DNA of 11,762 nt from Bacillota bacterium. GTDB taxonomy: Bacteria > Bacillota > Clostridia > Lachnospirales > Lachnospiraceae. Position numbers and translations under genes: made by a program. The stretch's first letter is position 1, and every line of letters begins with the position of its first letter. Below the pieces are notes generated by a model. The model was not told where the DNA came from. It worked only from the letters and a program-made list of their open reading frames with translations, and ran no database searches. The stretch is from the NCBI GenBank assembly GCA_023423335.1, contig JAFAFU010000009.1:1-11762 (forward strand), read 5' to 3'. Of this stretch, positions 4,872-11,762 are shown one piece after another.

Positions 4872-7156
4872 TGCTGATACGAAAAATGCTGCGGGATATG
4901 AAAATACATAGAACACAGTTTATCTCCATATTTCTGATGGCCATGATCAGCGTTTTCATTTATTCCGGCATCAGCAGTGAATGGAACGGGATGCAGAGTC
5001 AGGCGGACCGATATTACAGTGAGAATAATCTGGCGGATTTATGGATTTATGGGGCCGGAATGTCAGAGGAGCTTGCAGGTGCCGTAAAAGCCCTGGAAGA
5101 AGTCACAGGTACGGAGCGAAGACTGACTGTGGAAGGGATTGCAGATCTCCCGAACAATCCTGCCCTGACCCTGCATTTTGTGGAAAAGGGAAAGGTATCC
5201 ACCTGCCGTCTTATGGAGGGAGAGGAATTCTCATCCGATATGGACGGCCTCTGGCTGGATTATCAGTTTGCAAGGGCAAGGGAACTTAAGGTCGGAGACA
5301 GGATAAGTGTCACGGTATACGGGAGCGTTATGGAAAAGCCGATCCGCGGCCTGGTTATGAATCCCGAATATGTCAATGCGCCGGCTAAGGATGAAATCCT
5401 GCCGGACCATAATAAATATGGCTTCGGATATCTTTCTGCCAAAGCATTGCCGGAAGGGATACCGCCGGTCTATTCGGAGCTTCTGGTAACCGTCTCAGGA
5501 GAGGCTGACCGTGGCCTGATCCAGGAGCTGGAGAACATTCTGGAGGGAAGCAGCACTGTGATATTAACCAGAGAACAAAAAAGCAGTTATGTGATTCTGG
5601 AGACTGAGGTGGAGGAGCATAAAGCCATGGGAGGAATATTTCCCGTAGTATTCCTGGCAGTTGCGATGCTTACGATCTTAACCACGATGATCCGGCTGGT
5701 GAATAATCAAAGAACCCAGATCGGCGTATTAAAAGCGCTGGGCTTTAAACGAAAGGCGATTTTATTCCATTATGTATCCTATGGACTCTGGTTAAGTCTG
5801 GCCGGTTGTATTGCGGGTGCGGTCCTTGGGCCGTTAACCCTTCCGTATCTGTTCTATCCTCCGATGAAAACGATGTTTACCCTCCCGGCATGGAAGCCGG
5901 AGATGACAGTCACTACCTTATGGATGGCAGGGGTATCGGTTGCAGGCTGCACCCTGGTGACCTATTTGGCCTGCCATAATCATCTGAAATGTATTCCGGC
6001 ACAGTCGCTGCGGCCTAAGGCCCCTAAGACAGTCAAACATACCTTTATGGATAAATACCATCTATGGAACAGGCTGAGCTTTTATACCCAATGGAATTTA
6101 AGAGATGCCTTCCGCAGTAAAATCCGGTCCCTGATGGCCATTGTCGGTGTCCTGGGCTGTACGGCATTGCTGCTATGTGCCTTTGGCCTAAAAAACAGTC
6201 TGGATGAATTCACAGTCTGGAATTTTAGCACGATAAACCGATATAAATCAGAAATTATCTTATCAGAGGATATAACAGACAATCAGTTTAATCATATCAT
6301 GGCCTCTTATCATGGAGAAGCCCTGATGGAGGGAGTGGTTGAGATTAAGGCTGGAGAAAATAAGGAGAGCGGAGAGCTGCTGGTTACGGATAAGGTAACC
6401 TTGATTAGGAATTACGATCCCAGGCAGAGGCCGATTACATTGCCGGAGAAGGGGCTGACCATCAGCTACCGCCTGGCGGCGGATTTGGGGGTCACCGTGG
6501 GGGAAGAAATAGGCTGGCGTTTTTACGGGGAAGACACCTGGAATACTACAACTGTAGAAGCAATAAACCGTAAACCGGTATCGCAGGGAATTACCTTGTC
6601 CAGAGAAGGCTTTGAAGCATATGGATATACGTTCCGGCCCACCTCAATCATCAGCGCGGATGAGGTGCCGGTGGATCTTGTAAATATAGAGTCCGGTGTA
6701 ACCAAGGTATGGGCAAAGCAGGAACTGATTGACAGCTTCAAAGCCATTACCGAGGCGATGTCCACCCTGATCTATGTTCTGATGCTGGCGGCTATTGTGC
6801 TGGCTGTGGTAGTTCTCTATAATCTCGGAGTCCTGTCCTATACGGAACGGATGCGGGAGCTATCCACCCTTAAGGTGATCGGCTTTAAGACGAAAAATAT
6901 CCGCACTCTGCTTCTGACCCAGAATATATGGATGACAATTGCCGGAATTCTGCTTGGAATACCGACAGGTATATGGCTCTTGGAATATATTATGCGGTAC
7001 GTAGGGGAATCCTTTGATTTGATTCCGAAAATCAAGCTCTCCTCCTACCTGTACAGCATATTGGGGACCTTTCTGGTATCCACTTTAGTGAACCGTCTAT
7101 TTTCCCGCAGGGTGAGAAAACTGGATATGGTAAGCTCCCTGAAGGGAGTGGAATAA
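4871..7156 (+). CDS. FtsX-like ABC transporter permease
   Basis: This is the membrane partner of the preceding ATPase, 761 residues. A first membrane helix (about 16-34) is followed by a large extracellular domain (to about 250). Next is a first FtsX core with three helices (about 256-370) containing NNQRTQIGVLKALGFKRKAI. Another helix (about 421-440) leads to a second extracellular domain, and a second FtsX core with three helices (about 640-750) contains TERMRELSTLKVIGFKTKNI. The paired coupling-helix motifs before each GF(K) confirm the duplicated layout. The ATG at 4871 is preferred to the GTG at 4868 because GAGGTGA (4857-4863) is then seven bases away. Such large two-core permeases usually act in peptide, antibiotic or lipid extrusion; the cargo is not evident here. 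TetR control suggests a small or amphipathic inducer. It ends four bases before the convergent msrA stop. Confidence 0.92.
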   Translation: MLIRKMLRDMKIHRTQFISIFLMAMISVFIYSGISSEWNGMQSQADRYYSENNLADLWIYGAGMSEELAGAVKALEEVTGTERRLTVEGIADLPNNPALTLHFVEKGKVSTCRLMEGEEFSSDMDGLWLDYQFARARELKVGDRISVTVYGSVMEKPIRGLVMNPEYVNAPAKDEILPDHNKYGFGYLSAKALPEGIPPVYSELLVTVSGEADRGLIQELENILEGSSTVILTREQKSSYVILETEVEEHKAMGGIFPVVFLAVAMLTILTTMIRLVNNQRTQIGVLKALGFKRKAILFHYVSYGLWLSLAGCIAGAVLGPLTLPYLFYPPMKTMFTLPAWKPEMTVTTLWMAGVSVAGCTLVTYLACHNHLKCIPAQSLRPKAPKTVKHTFMDKYHLWNRLSFYTQWNLRDAFRSKIRSLMAIVGVLGCTALLLCAFGLKNSLDEFTVWNFSTINRYKSEIILSEDITDNQFNHIMASYHGEALMEGVVEIKAGENKESGELLVTDKVTLIRNYDPRQRPITLPEKGLTISYRLAADLGVTVGEEIGWRFYGEDTWNTTTVEAINRKPVSQGITLSREGFEAYGYTFRPTSIISADEVPVDLVNIESGVTKVWAKQELIDSFKAITEAMSTLIYVLMLAAIVLAVVVLYNLGVLSYTERMRELSTLKVIGFKTKNIRTLLLTQNIWMTIAGILLGIPTGIWLLEYIMRYVGESFDLIPKIKLSSYLYSILGTFLVSTLVNRLFSRRVRKLDMVSSLKGVE

Positions 7157-7160
7157 CCGA

Positions 7161-7694
7161 TCAGTCAATTTCCGGATCCTTTGCATTTCTGGCCTGTTCA
7201 AACTTATGACTGCCAATATGGCAATAGCCGTTTGGATTCTTGTCCAGATACTTCTGATGATATTCCTCCGCCGGATAATAATTCCGTAAGGGCAGTACCT
7301 CAATGGCGATCGGCTTCTCATAGCTCTTCTGCAGCTCATCGATGGAGCGGCGGATGATGGAGACATCCTGATCCTCCACATAATATATACCGGTGCGGTA
7401 CTGCACTCCGACATCACCGCCCTGCCGGTTGACGGAGGTAGGATTAATCACATCATAATACAGGGTCAGAATATACTCCAGCCGGATTTGCTTCGGGTCA
7501 TAGTATACCTTGACGGTCTCCGCATGGCCGGTGTTATTATGGCAGACCTCCTGATAGGTGGGCTTCTCCGTATTTCCGTTGGCATATCCGACCTCCGTCT
7601 TAATAATCCCGGAGATTTCGGACAGATATTTTTCCGTCCCCCAGAAGCACCCGCCGGCCAGATAGATTTCTTTTAAATTTACAGTTTGATTCAT
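7161..7694 (-). CDS. msrA: Peptide methionine (S)-S-oxide reductase
   Basis: MsrA reduces the S-form of methionine sulphoxide in proteins, repairing oxidative damage in the cytoplasm with thioredoxin-type electrons. The 177-residue protein shows the catalytic GGCFWGTE (Cys16, Glu21), VGYANG (35-40), TGHAE (55-59), GDVGVQYRTGIYY (93-105) and NPNGYCHI (153-160). Cys158 or Cys51 could serve as the resolving thiol. No MsrB domain is fused. The ATG at 7694 is chosen because AGGAGGG lies eight bases upstream; a GTG at 7703 would fall inside that ribosome site. The gene stands alone under its own promoter and converges with the exporter permease gene. Confidence 0.95.
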   Translation of the reverse strand: MNQTVNLKEIYLAGGCFWGTEKYLSEISGIIKTEVGYANGNTEKPTYQEVCHNNTGHAETVKVYYDPKQIRLEYILTLYYDVINPTSVNRQGGDVGVQYRTGIYYVEDQDVSIIRRSIDELQKSYEKPIAIEVLPLRNYYPAEEYHQKYLDKNPNGYCHIGSHKFEQARNAKDPEID

Positions 7695-7724
7695 AATCAG
7701 CACCCTCCTGAATTTGATAACATG

Positions 7725-7753
7725 ATTTTATCTGATGTTATATGAAAAAACAA
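7725..7753 (-). promoter_or_regulatory. Probable msrA promoter flanked by an inverted repeat
   Basis: On the minus strand TTGTTT (7753-7748) and TAAAAT (7730-7725) are separated by 17 bp. The -10 box sits between the arms ATAACAT (7717-7723) and ATGTTAT (7735-7741), an 11-base-spaced inverted repeat that could bind a regulator. It does not look like a PerR box. Confidence 0.5.
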
Positions 7754-7806
7754 GGGGGTGCTGTATTTATTGATACTAATATTGACAAGGTATTTATCTT
7801 CGTGTT

Positions 7807-8385
7807 TTAAATAAGCATTTCATATATTCCCAAAGCTATAATAATCAAGCCGGATATAATTGTCGCCCTCTTGCTAAATACTTTAGATAAACAGTACGAA
7901 CCAAAAGCGTACCCGATTATAATCGTCAACAAGCTTAAAATAAATGTGAGGGATGACGTTATTGCTATATTAAGTCCGGTAATACTTGCACCTATACCAA
8001 GTCCGATATTATTTATTGTTAATGCAAATGCAAGAGCGATTGACTCTTTCGGATCAATGCTTGATGAGTTATCTGTATCTGCTTTTTCAGGATTCTCTAA
8101 AATATCATCGGAGTGTATATTTTTCAATATAGGTTTAACTAAAGTCCAACTTCCTATTAGCATTAACATTATACTACCTATCGAATTTGATATAATTTCA
8201 GGTATAAAGCTAAAGATTATTTTTCCAACCAACATAGATAGAATTGTTCCTACCAAAGATATCAAAGCAATTAAAAGATTGCTCACTAACCCTATTTTAA
8301 TTTTTTTTATGCCATAGGATAGGCCTACAACAAAATTATCGGTATTTGCAGAAATTGCAAATAAAAATGGAGACAATATATGCAT
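7807..8385 (-). CDS. YtaF/MntP-like integral membrane protein (putative cation exporter)
   Basis: This 192-residue membrane protein belongs to the MntP/YtaF family; MntP exports manganese, while YtaF is a sporulation-associated relative in Firmicutes. About six membrane helices are visible in two related halves: an N-terminal half beginning FLFAISANTDNFVVGLSYGIKKIKI and a C-terminal half beginning ESIALAFALTINNIGLGIGAS. They are joined by an acidic soluble loop (about 88-115). The first-half acidic residue is kept (Asp16), but the matching second-half position is Asn (residue 125), where Asp is usual. The YGIKKIKI motif favours YtaF over true MntP. The ribosome site GGAGGG is seven bases before the ATG. 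Base composition is visibly more AT-rich than in the flanks. No yybP-ykoY manganese riboswitch is evident upstream. The cargo is uncertain. Confidence 0.8.
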   Translation of the reverse strand: MHILSPFLFAISANTDNFVVGLSYGIKKIKIGLVSNLLIALISLVGTILSMLVGKIIFSFIPEIISNSIGSIMLMLIGSWTLVKPILKNIHSDDILENPEKADTDNSSSIDPKESIALAFALTINNIGLGIGASITGLNIAITSSLTFILSLLTIIIGYAFGSYCLSKVFSKRATIISGLIIIALGIYEMLI

Positions 8386-8657
8386 TTATCAGCCCTCCAC
8401 ATATGAACAATACATTTACATACTATTCATGATACGGAGATAGTGTTAAAATAAATTACTCTAAATACATATAATAAAACCATTATGCAGTTTACAAAGA
8501 AAATTGTGCAGCAGGAGGAATATCATTCTTTGAATTATATTGTCATAAAGTAAGATGAATTTAATGAAGTGATTCCTTCGATGTAATATTATATATAGAT
8601 AATTGGTTAAAATGTAAACCATAGAGTGAAAGACACATTTATAGAGGAAGGTAATCG
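8386..8657. other. AT-rich divergent spacer without a recognisable gene
   Basis: This 272-base region lies between the YtaF-like gene and the prenyltransferase gene. It contains a TATAAT (8470-8475) without a good -35 box, an orphan AGGAGGA (8513-8519) followed by no usable frame, and a small GGTT/AACC repeat (8605-8619). I could not assign a confident promoter for either neighbour. Confidence 0.5.
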
Positions 8658-9290
8658 ATGGAAAAGTTTAAGAAAGTTCCTGCACACATTGGAATTATAC
8701 CCGATGGTAATAGGAGATGGGCTGTAAAGAATGGATTTCAAAAGAAAGATGGTTACAATTACGGTATTAAACCCGGCTTTGAATTATATGAGATGATGCT
8801 TCAATACGGTATAAAGGAGGCCACCTTTTACGGTTTTACGAAAGATAACAATAAAAGGGAGAAGGGACAGAGAGAGTCTTTTACGAAAGCCTGCATTGAT
8901 GCAGTTGAGCTGTTAAGCGGTAAAGACGCTAATCTTTTAGTGATTGGAAATACCGAATCCACAGCATTCCCCAAGGATTTGTTACAATATGCAAATAAAA
9001 GGGTTAATTTTGGCCGAGGTTTAATCAACCTTAACTTTCTTGTAAATTATGATTGGGAGTGGGATTTGAACAGGCTTATGGCAGATAAGAAATTAGAGTC
9101 CCATGATATACCAAGGGTTGATCTTATCATAAGATGGGGAGGGTGCAGGCGTTTAAGCGGTTTTCTGCCGGTACAGTCGGTCTATGCAGATTTTTTTATT
9201 ATTGATGATTATTGGCCTGATTTTAGAAAATCACATTTTATTGATGCTTTAAGCTGGTATCAAAATTGCGATGATACCTTAGGGGGGTGA
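8658..9290 (+). CDS. Short, atypical cis-prenyltransferase (undecaprenyl diphosphate synthase family)
   Basis: This 210-residue protein is a divergent member of the UppS family, which joins isoprenyl diphosphates in cis. The first active-site motif is intact (HIGIIPDGNRRWA, Asp16, Asn18, Arg20), and FTKDNNKR (60-67) matches the usual FSTENWKR block. The C-terminal motif, usually RTSGEQRLSNF, reads RWGGCRRLSGF (159-169), losing the conserved Glu; the later Mg-binding Glu is replaced by Asp178 (VYADFF). The central NYGGR block reads NYDWEW (130-135). It is about 40 residues shorter than housekeeping UppS (about 250). The GG-type motif recalls cyclolavandulyl diphosphate synthase, a known irregular-product relative. 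It is therefore probably not the housekeeping enzyme for cell-wall carrier lipid. The start is supported by AGGAAGG six bases upstream. No partner biosynthetic gene is beside it. Confidence 0.8.
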   Translation: MEKFKKVPAHIGIIPDGNRRWAVKNGFQKKDGYNYGIKPGFELYEMMLQYGIKEATFYGFTKDNNKREKGQRESFTKACIDAVELLSGKDANLLVIGNTESTAFPKDLLQYANKRVNFGRGLINLNFLVNYDWEWDLNRLMADKKLESHDIPRVDLIIRWGGCRRLSGFLPVQSVYADFFIIDDYWPDFRKSHFIDALSWYQNCDDTLGG

Positions 9291-9348
9291 ATACAGGCAT
9301 TAATACTAAGCAGTCCTGCAATAATACAGGAAATAATTCTATGCGGGC

Positions 9349-9377
9349 TTGCATCCTGATAATCAGACAGGTATACT
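9349..9377 (+). promoter_or_regulatory. Probable promoter of the membrane-anchored hypothetical gene
   Basis: TTGCAT (9349-9354) and TATACT (9372-9377) are separated by 17 bp. The -10 box overlaps an inverted repeat AGACAG-N5-CTGTCT (9365-9381), a possible operator. A second TTGACA (9420-9425) has no -10 box at a useful distance. Confidence 0.45.
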
Positions 9378-9452
9378 GTCTTTAGTTGAAGTAATGGTTT
9401 ATTATATACCTTTATTGTTTTGACAGTATCAAAGCTTTCAGGAGGCTGCTGC

Positions 9453-10280
9453 ATGGAGAAGAAGAGTTGGAAGAAAAGATTGTTAACGCAATTAATCGTA
9501 TTGCTAGTCGTAGCGGTCATCTTTGCCTTGTCCTTGCTTACGGCAGATAATCAAATGCAGGCGTGGATTGAAAGTCAAAATAATGAGATATCTGACTTCG
9601 TAAATCAGTATGGAAATAAGGGATATATTACTGAGGATGAAGATGAGGCAAAAAGCGATAGAATAGTGGTTCCCCCTGTAGAACTATCAAATATATCAAA
9701 TGAAACCGCTAGTGAGGTTCCGGTAAAAGATGCTGTAGGAAACGCAGAGGATTTACCGCCGGTTACATCGGCTGAGGATCAGGGTAACAGTTTGAAGCAG
9801 CCGCAGGCAGACCACTCCAGTGCGCTTTCCCCTGATAACAGGTATATGGCAGAAACCTACGGAGCAAATACGAATATTACAGCCGGAGGTTTATACCCTT
9901 CAGAGAAAATCAGGATCAGGGATATGGCTACAGATGAAATTCTCTGGGAAATGATGGGCTTCTATGGCTGCAAATTCTTATGGACGGCGGACAGCAGAAG
10001 GCTGTCGGTCTCTTATACGGCAAGAATTTATGGGAACACCGTCATCGTGGATACCGCAGATTTTACTGAGATTATGGTTCCGGTACCGGAACAGATTACC
10101 GGTCAGATGCAGGAGGACCGGCCGGACATCTACCTCTATGGGGAGGAATGGGTGGCGGAGGGTAAGCTTCTTATGAACTTCCGATATACAGCAAAAGATA
10201 GCATGGAATATCGGGGGAATTTTATATTTGATCCGGCAACGGGAGAGACAGAAGAATTTCAAGTAACAGAAACCAGATAG
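9453..10280 (+). CDS. Membrane-anchored hypothetical protein with extracellular domain
   Basis: I do not recognise a family. The 275-residue protein starts at the ATG with AGGAGG seven bases upstream; an earlier start at 9420 would include the promoter-proximal leader. A basic N-terminus (KKSWKKR) and one hydrophobic helix (11-30) without a lipobox indicate a type II membrane anchor. Residues 35-60 look helical. Residues 60-122 form an acidic, proline- and serine-containing linker. The C-terminal 150 residues resemble one or two blades of a beta-propeller (ALSPDNRYMAETYG, then FLWTADSRRLSVSY and GNTVIVDTADF), as in TolB- or WD40-like surface proteins, but are too short for a full propeller. 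It likely acts outside the membrane. It is alone between its own promoter and a strong terminator. Confidence 0.7.
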   Translation: MEKKSWKKRLLTQLIVLLVVAVIFALSLLTADNQMQAWIESQNNEISDFVNQYGNKGYITEDEDEAKSDRIVVPPVELSNISNETASEVPVKDAVGNAEDLPPVTSAEDQGNSLKQPQADHSSALSPDNRYMAETYGANTNITAGGLYPSEKIRIRDMATDEILWEMMGFYGCKFLWTADSRRLSVSYTARIYGNTVIVDTADFTEIMVPVPEQITGQMQEDRPDIYLYGEEWVAEGKLLMNFRYTAKDSMEYRGNFIFDPATGETEEFQVTETR

Positions 10281-10296
10281 CAAGCATATCTTTAGG

Positions 10297-10365
10297 AAAA
10301 CAGGAAGCCCCCTGCATCCATATACGAAACATGTATATATGGGATGCAGGGGGCTTCCTGTTTTT
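10297..10365. terminator. Strong bidirectional intrinsic terminator
   Basis: Bases 10297-10319 are perfectly complementary to 10342-10364 over 23 bp, with a G/C-rich core (AAGCCCCCTGCATCC on the left arm). The inner ATATAC/GTATAT bases may extend it. The stem is flanked by AAAA on the left and TTTTT on the right, so it can end transcription from both converging genes. Confidence 0.92.
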
Positions 10366-10392
10366 AAAAAGTATGCAAATGCAGCAGTCTTT

Positions 10393-11762
10393 TTAGAACT
10401 CCTTGCTATTGTTCCTTTCCGAAGTTCTCATAAAGATCTTGATAATCTCATTGACCAGTAAAGGTATCAATGCAAAAAGGAATACCAGACCCCAATCCAT
10501 CAGGCTTAAGTTATGCACCTGAAAAGCGTTCGCAAAGAACGGAATGGATATAACACCAAGCTGCAGCAGCAGGCCGACGATGATAGAGCCGATCAGGAAC
10601 TTATTCTTAAATAAACCGACCTGCAGGATGGACTTCGTGGTATGACGCATGGATAAGGAGTAGAAGAGCTGGGAGGCAGCCAATACGACGAAGGCCATGG
10701 TTCTGGCGTAGGTCAGAGCAGCACTAAAATCAGGATCATCCAATGTACTGCCAATGTTGCCGAGGGTATAACCGTGCTCACTTAAGCCAAAATAGAATGC
10801 CAGGAGAGTCAGAATGCCGATTAGTACTCCGCCGAGAACCGCTCTGGCTCCGGCGCCTCTGGCAAAAAAGCTTTCCTTCGGATTCCGGGGCTTAAGCTTC
10901 ATTACATCATGGTCACCGGGATCCACGCCAAGGGAAATGGCAGGCAGAGAGTCGGTAATCAGGTTAATCCACAGCAGCTGTGTGGCAAGCAGCGGAACCG
11001 GCCAGTTGAGAAGGATGGAGAGGAAGATCGTGATTACCTCGCCCAGATTGCAGGAGAGCAGAAAGATTACTGCTTTCTTGATATTATTATAGATATTTCT
11101 TCCTTCCTCGATTGCATTTACGATGGTTGTGAAGTTATCGTCAGTCAGGATCATATCACTGGCACCCTTGGCCACATCCGTTCCTGTGATACCCATAGCA
11201 ACACCGATATCTGCGTACTTTAAGGAAGGTGCATCATTTACACCGTCGCCTGTCATCGATACGATATTTCCTTTTGCCTTGAAGGCACGGACAATCTTTA
11301 CCTTATGCTCGGGAGAAACTCTGGCGAACACCCGGTAATTGTTAATGTCAGCAGCAAATTTCTCCTCCGGCATCGCATCAATCTCTGCTCCGGTAATACT
11401 TTGTCTGATATTCTCTGCGATCCCCAGCTCCTTTGCGATGGCAACCGCGGTATTCTTATGGTCGCCGGTAATCATGACAGGAGTAATGCCTGCATTTTTT
11501 GCTTCCGTAATCGAAGCTTTTACCTCCAGTCTCGGAGGATCAATCATTCCGACCAGACCAATGATCGTCAGATCCTTCTCCATATCCTCCGGAGCGAGCA
11601 CCTGGTTCGTATCCTTATAGGCTGCGCCAAGGACCCGGAGGGCATTGTCGGACATCTCCTCGGTCTGTTTAAGATAATCCGCCTTCATCTCCTCGGTCAG
11701 GGGGACGACCTTCCCGTCCACCAATGCATGGGTAGATATCTTAAGCAGATTGTCGATGGCGC
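10393..11762 (-). CDS. Calcium-type P-type ATPase, C-terminal half (5' end outside window)
   Basis: This is the C-terminal part of a cation-pumping P2A-type ATPase, which exports Ca2+ from the cytoplasm by ATP hydrolysis. About 458 residues are present of a usual 850-900; the frame is open through the right edge (GAIDNLLKISTHALVDGK), so the TTG at 11724 is not the start. The nucleotide and phosphorylation-domain motifs MITGDHKNTA and SMTGDGVNDAPSLKYADIGVAMG are intact (the latter near 11200-11260). Calcium-ligand residues of SERCA-type pumps are kept: SCNLGEV in helix M5 (about 11036-11056) and WINLITDSLP in M6 (about 10945-10975). Helices M7-M10 follow, with the usual membrane C-terminus. 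The phosphorylated DKTGT and the M4 PEGL motifs lie outside. Ca2+ specificity is well supported for the visible half. Confidence 0.93.
   Translation of the reverse strand, partial: AIDNLLKISTHALVDGKVVPLTEEMKADYLKQTEEMSDNALRVLGAAYKDTNQVLAPEDMEKDLTIIGLVGMIDPPRLEVKASITEAKNAGITPVMITGDHKNTAVAIAKELGIAENIRQSITGAEIDAMPEEKFAADINNYRVFARVSPEHKVKIVRAFKAKGNIVSMTGDGVNDAPSLKYADIGVAMGITGTDVAKGASDMILTDDNFTTIVNAIEEGRNIYNNIKKAVIFLLSCNLGEVITIFLSILLNWPVPLLATQLLWINLITDSLPAISLGVDPGDHDVMKLKPRNPKESFFARGAGARAVLGGVLIGILTLLAFYFGLSEHGYTLGNIGSTLDDPDFSAALTYARTMAFVVLAASQLFYSLSMRHTTKSILQVGLFKNKFLIGSIIVGLLLQLGVISIPFFANAFQVHNLSLMDWGLVFLFALIPLLVNEIIKIFMRTSERNNSKEF

Noticed and set aside
7135..7148. CTCCC-TGAA-GGGAG hairpin as terminator of the exporter operon
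   Set aside because: The stem is only five base pairs, inside coding sequence, with no T-run after it.
7871..8317. 148-codon open frame opposite the YtaF/MntP-like gene
   Set aside because: It is a shadow of a membrane protein gene with strong family motifs on the other strand; it has no start signals or recognisable domain.
8386..8500. A yybP-ykoY manganese riboswitch before the MntP/YtaF-like gene
   Set aside because: The upstream sequence is AT-rich, with no conserved riboswitch core or terminator hairpin visible.
9420..9452. Upstream start (TTG) for the membrane-anchored hypothetical gene
   Set aside because: It has no ribosome site and would include the AGGAGG of the ATG at 9453 as coding sequence.
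10909..11620. Several plus-strand open frames opposite the P-type ATPase gene
   Set aside because: They lie within highly conserved ATPase motifs on the minus strand and lack ribosome sites.

Overview
The window looks like a chromosomal stretch from a low-to-moderate GC Gram-positive anaerobe of the Clostridia, probably Lachnospiraceae-like. This is inferred from strong AGGAGG-type ribosome sites, sigma-A promoters with TTGACA and TATAAT boxes, and the gene types present (a TipA-type MerR regulator, a YtaF/MntP-like protein, a TetR-controlled FtsX-type ABC exporter). No phage, insertion sequence, CRISPR, tRNA or rRNA is visible.

Left part (1-2630): the C-terminal six-sevenths of a TrpD-type anthranilate phosphoribosyltransferase runs in from the left edge. 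A TipA/Mta-like MerR activator follows under its own MerR-style promoter with a 19-bp spacer; it has a well-placed internal start that could also give a free ligand-binding domain. Next is a permuted NlpC/P60-like cysteine hydrolase that ends in a long hairpin terminator.

Middle (2632-7156): a small unknown cysteine-rich protein and a TetR repressor gene lie on the minus strand. The TetR gene is divergent from an ABC ATPase/FtsX-permease pair. The 317-bp divergent region holds two consensus promoters facing away from each other and three copies of one inverted repeat (ATATGAAA-N4-TTTCATAT or close variants), plus a half-site. This is a self-contained, probably ligand-inducible export module.

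Right part (7161-11762): msrA (minus strand) ends 4 bases from the end of the exporter permease gene. A visibly AT-richer patch follows with a YtaF/MntP-like membrane protein (minus) and, divergent from it, a short atypical cis-prenyltransferase (plus). A membrane-anchored hypothetical protein follows. It is separated by a 23-bp perfect bidirectional terminator hairpin from the C-terminal half of a calcium-type P-type ATPase that runs off the right edge on the minus strand.

Most genes appear to be single transcription units; only the ATPase/permease pair is translationally coupled. The points most worth following up are the atypical prenyltransferase, the multi-operator TetR switch, and the possible dual-product TipA-like gene.
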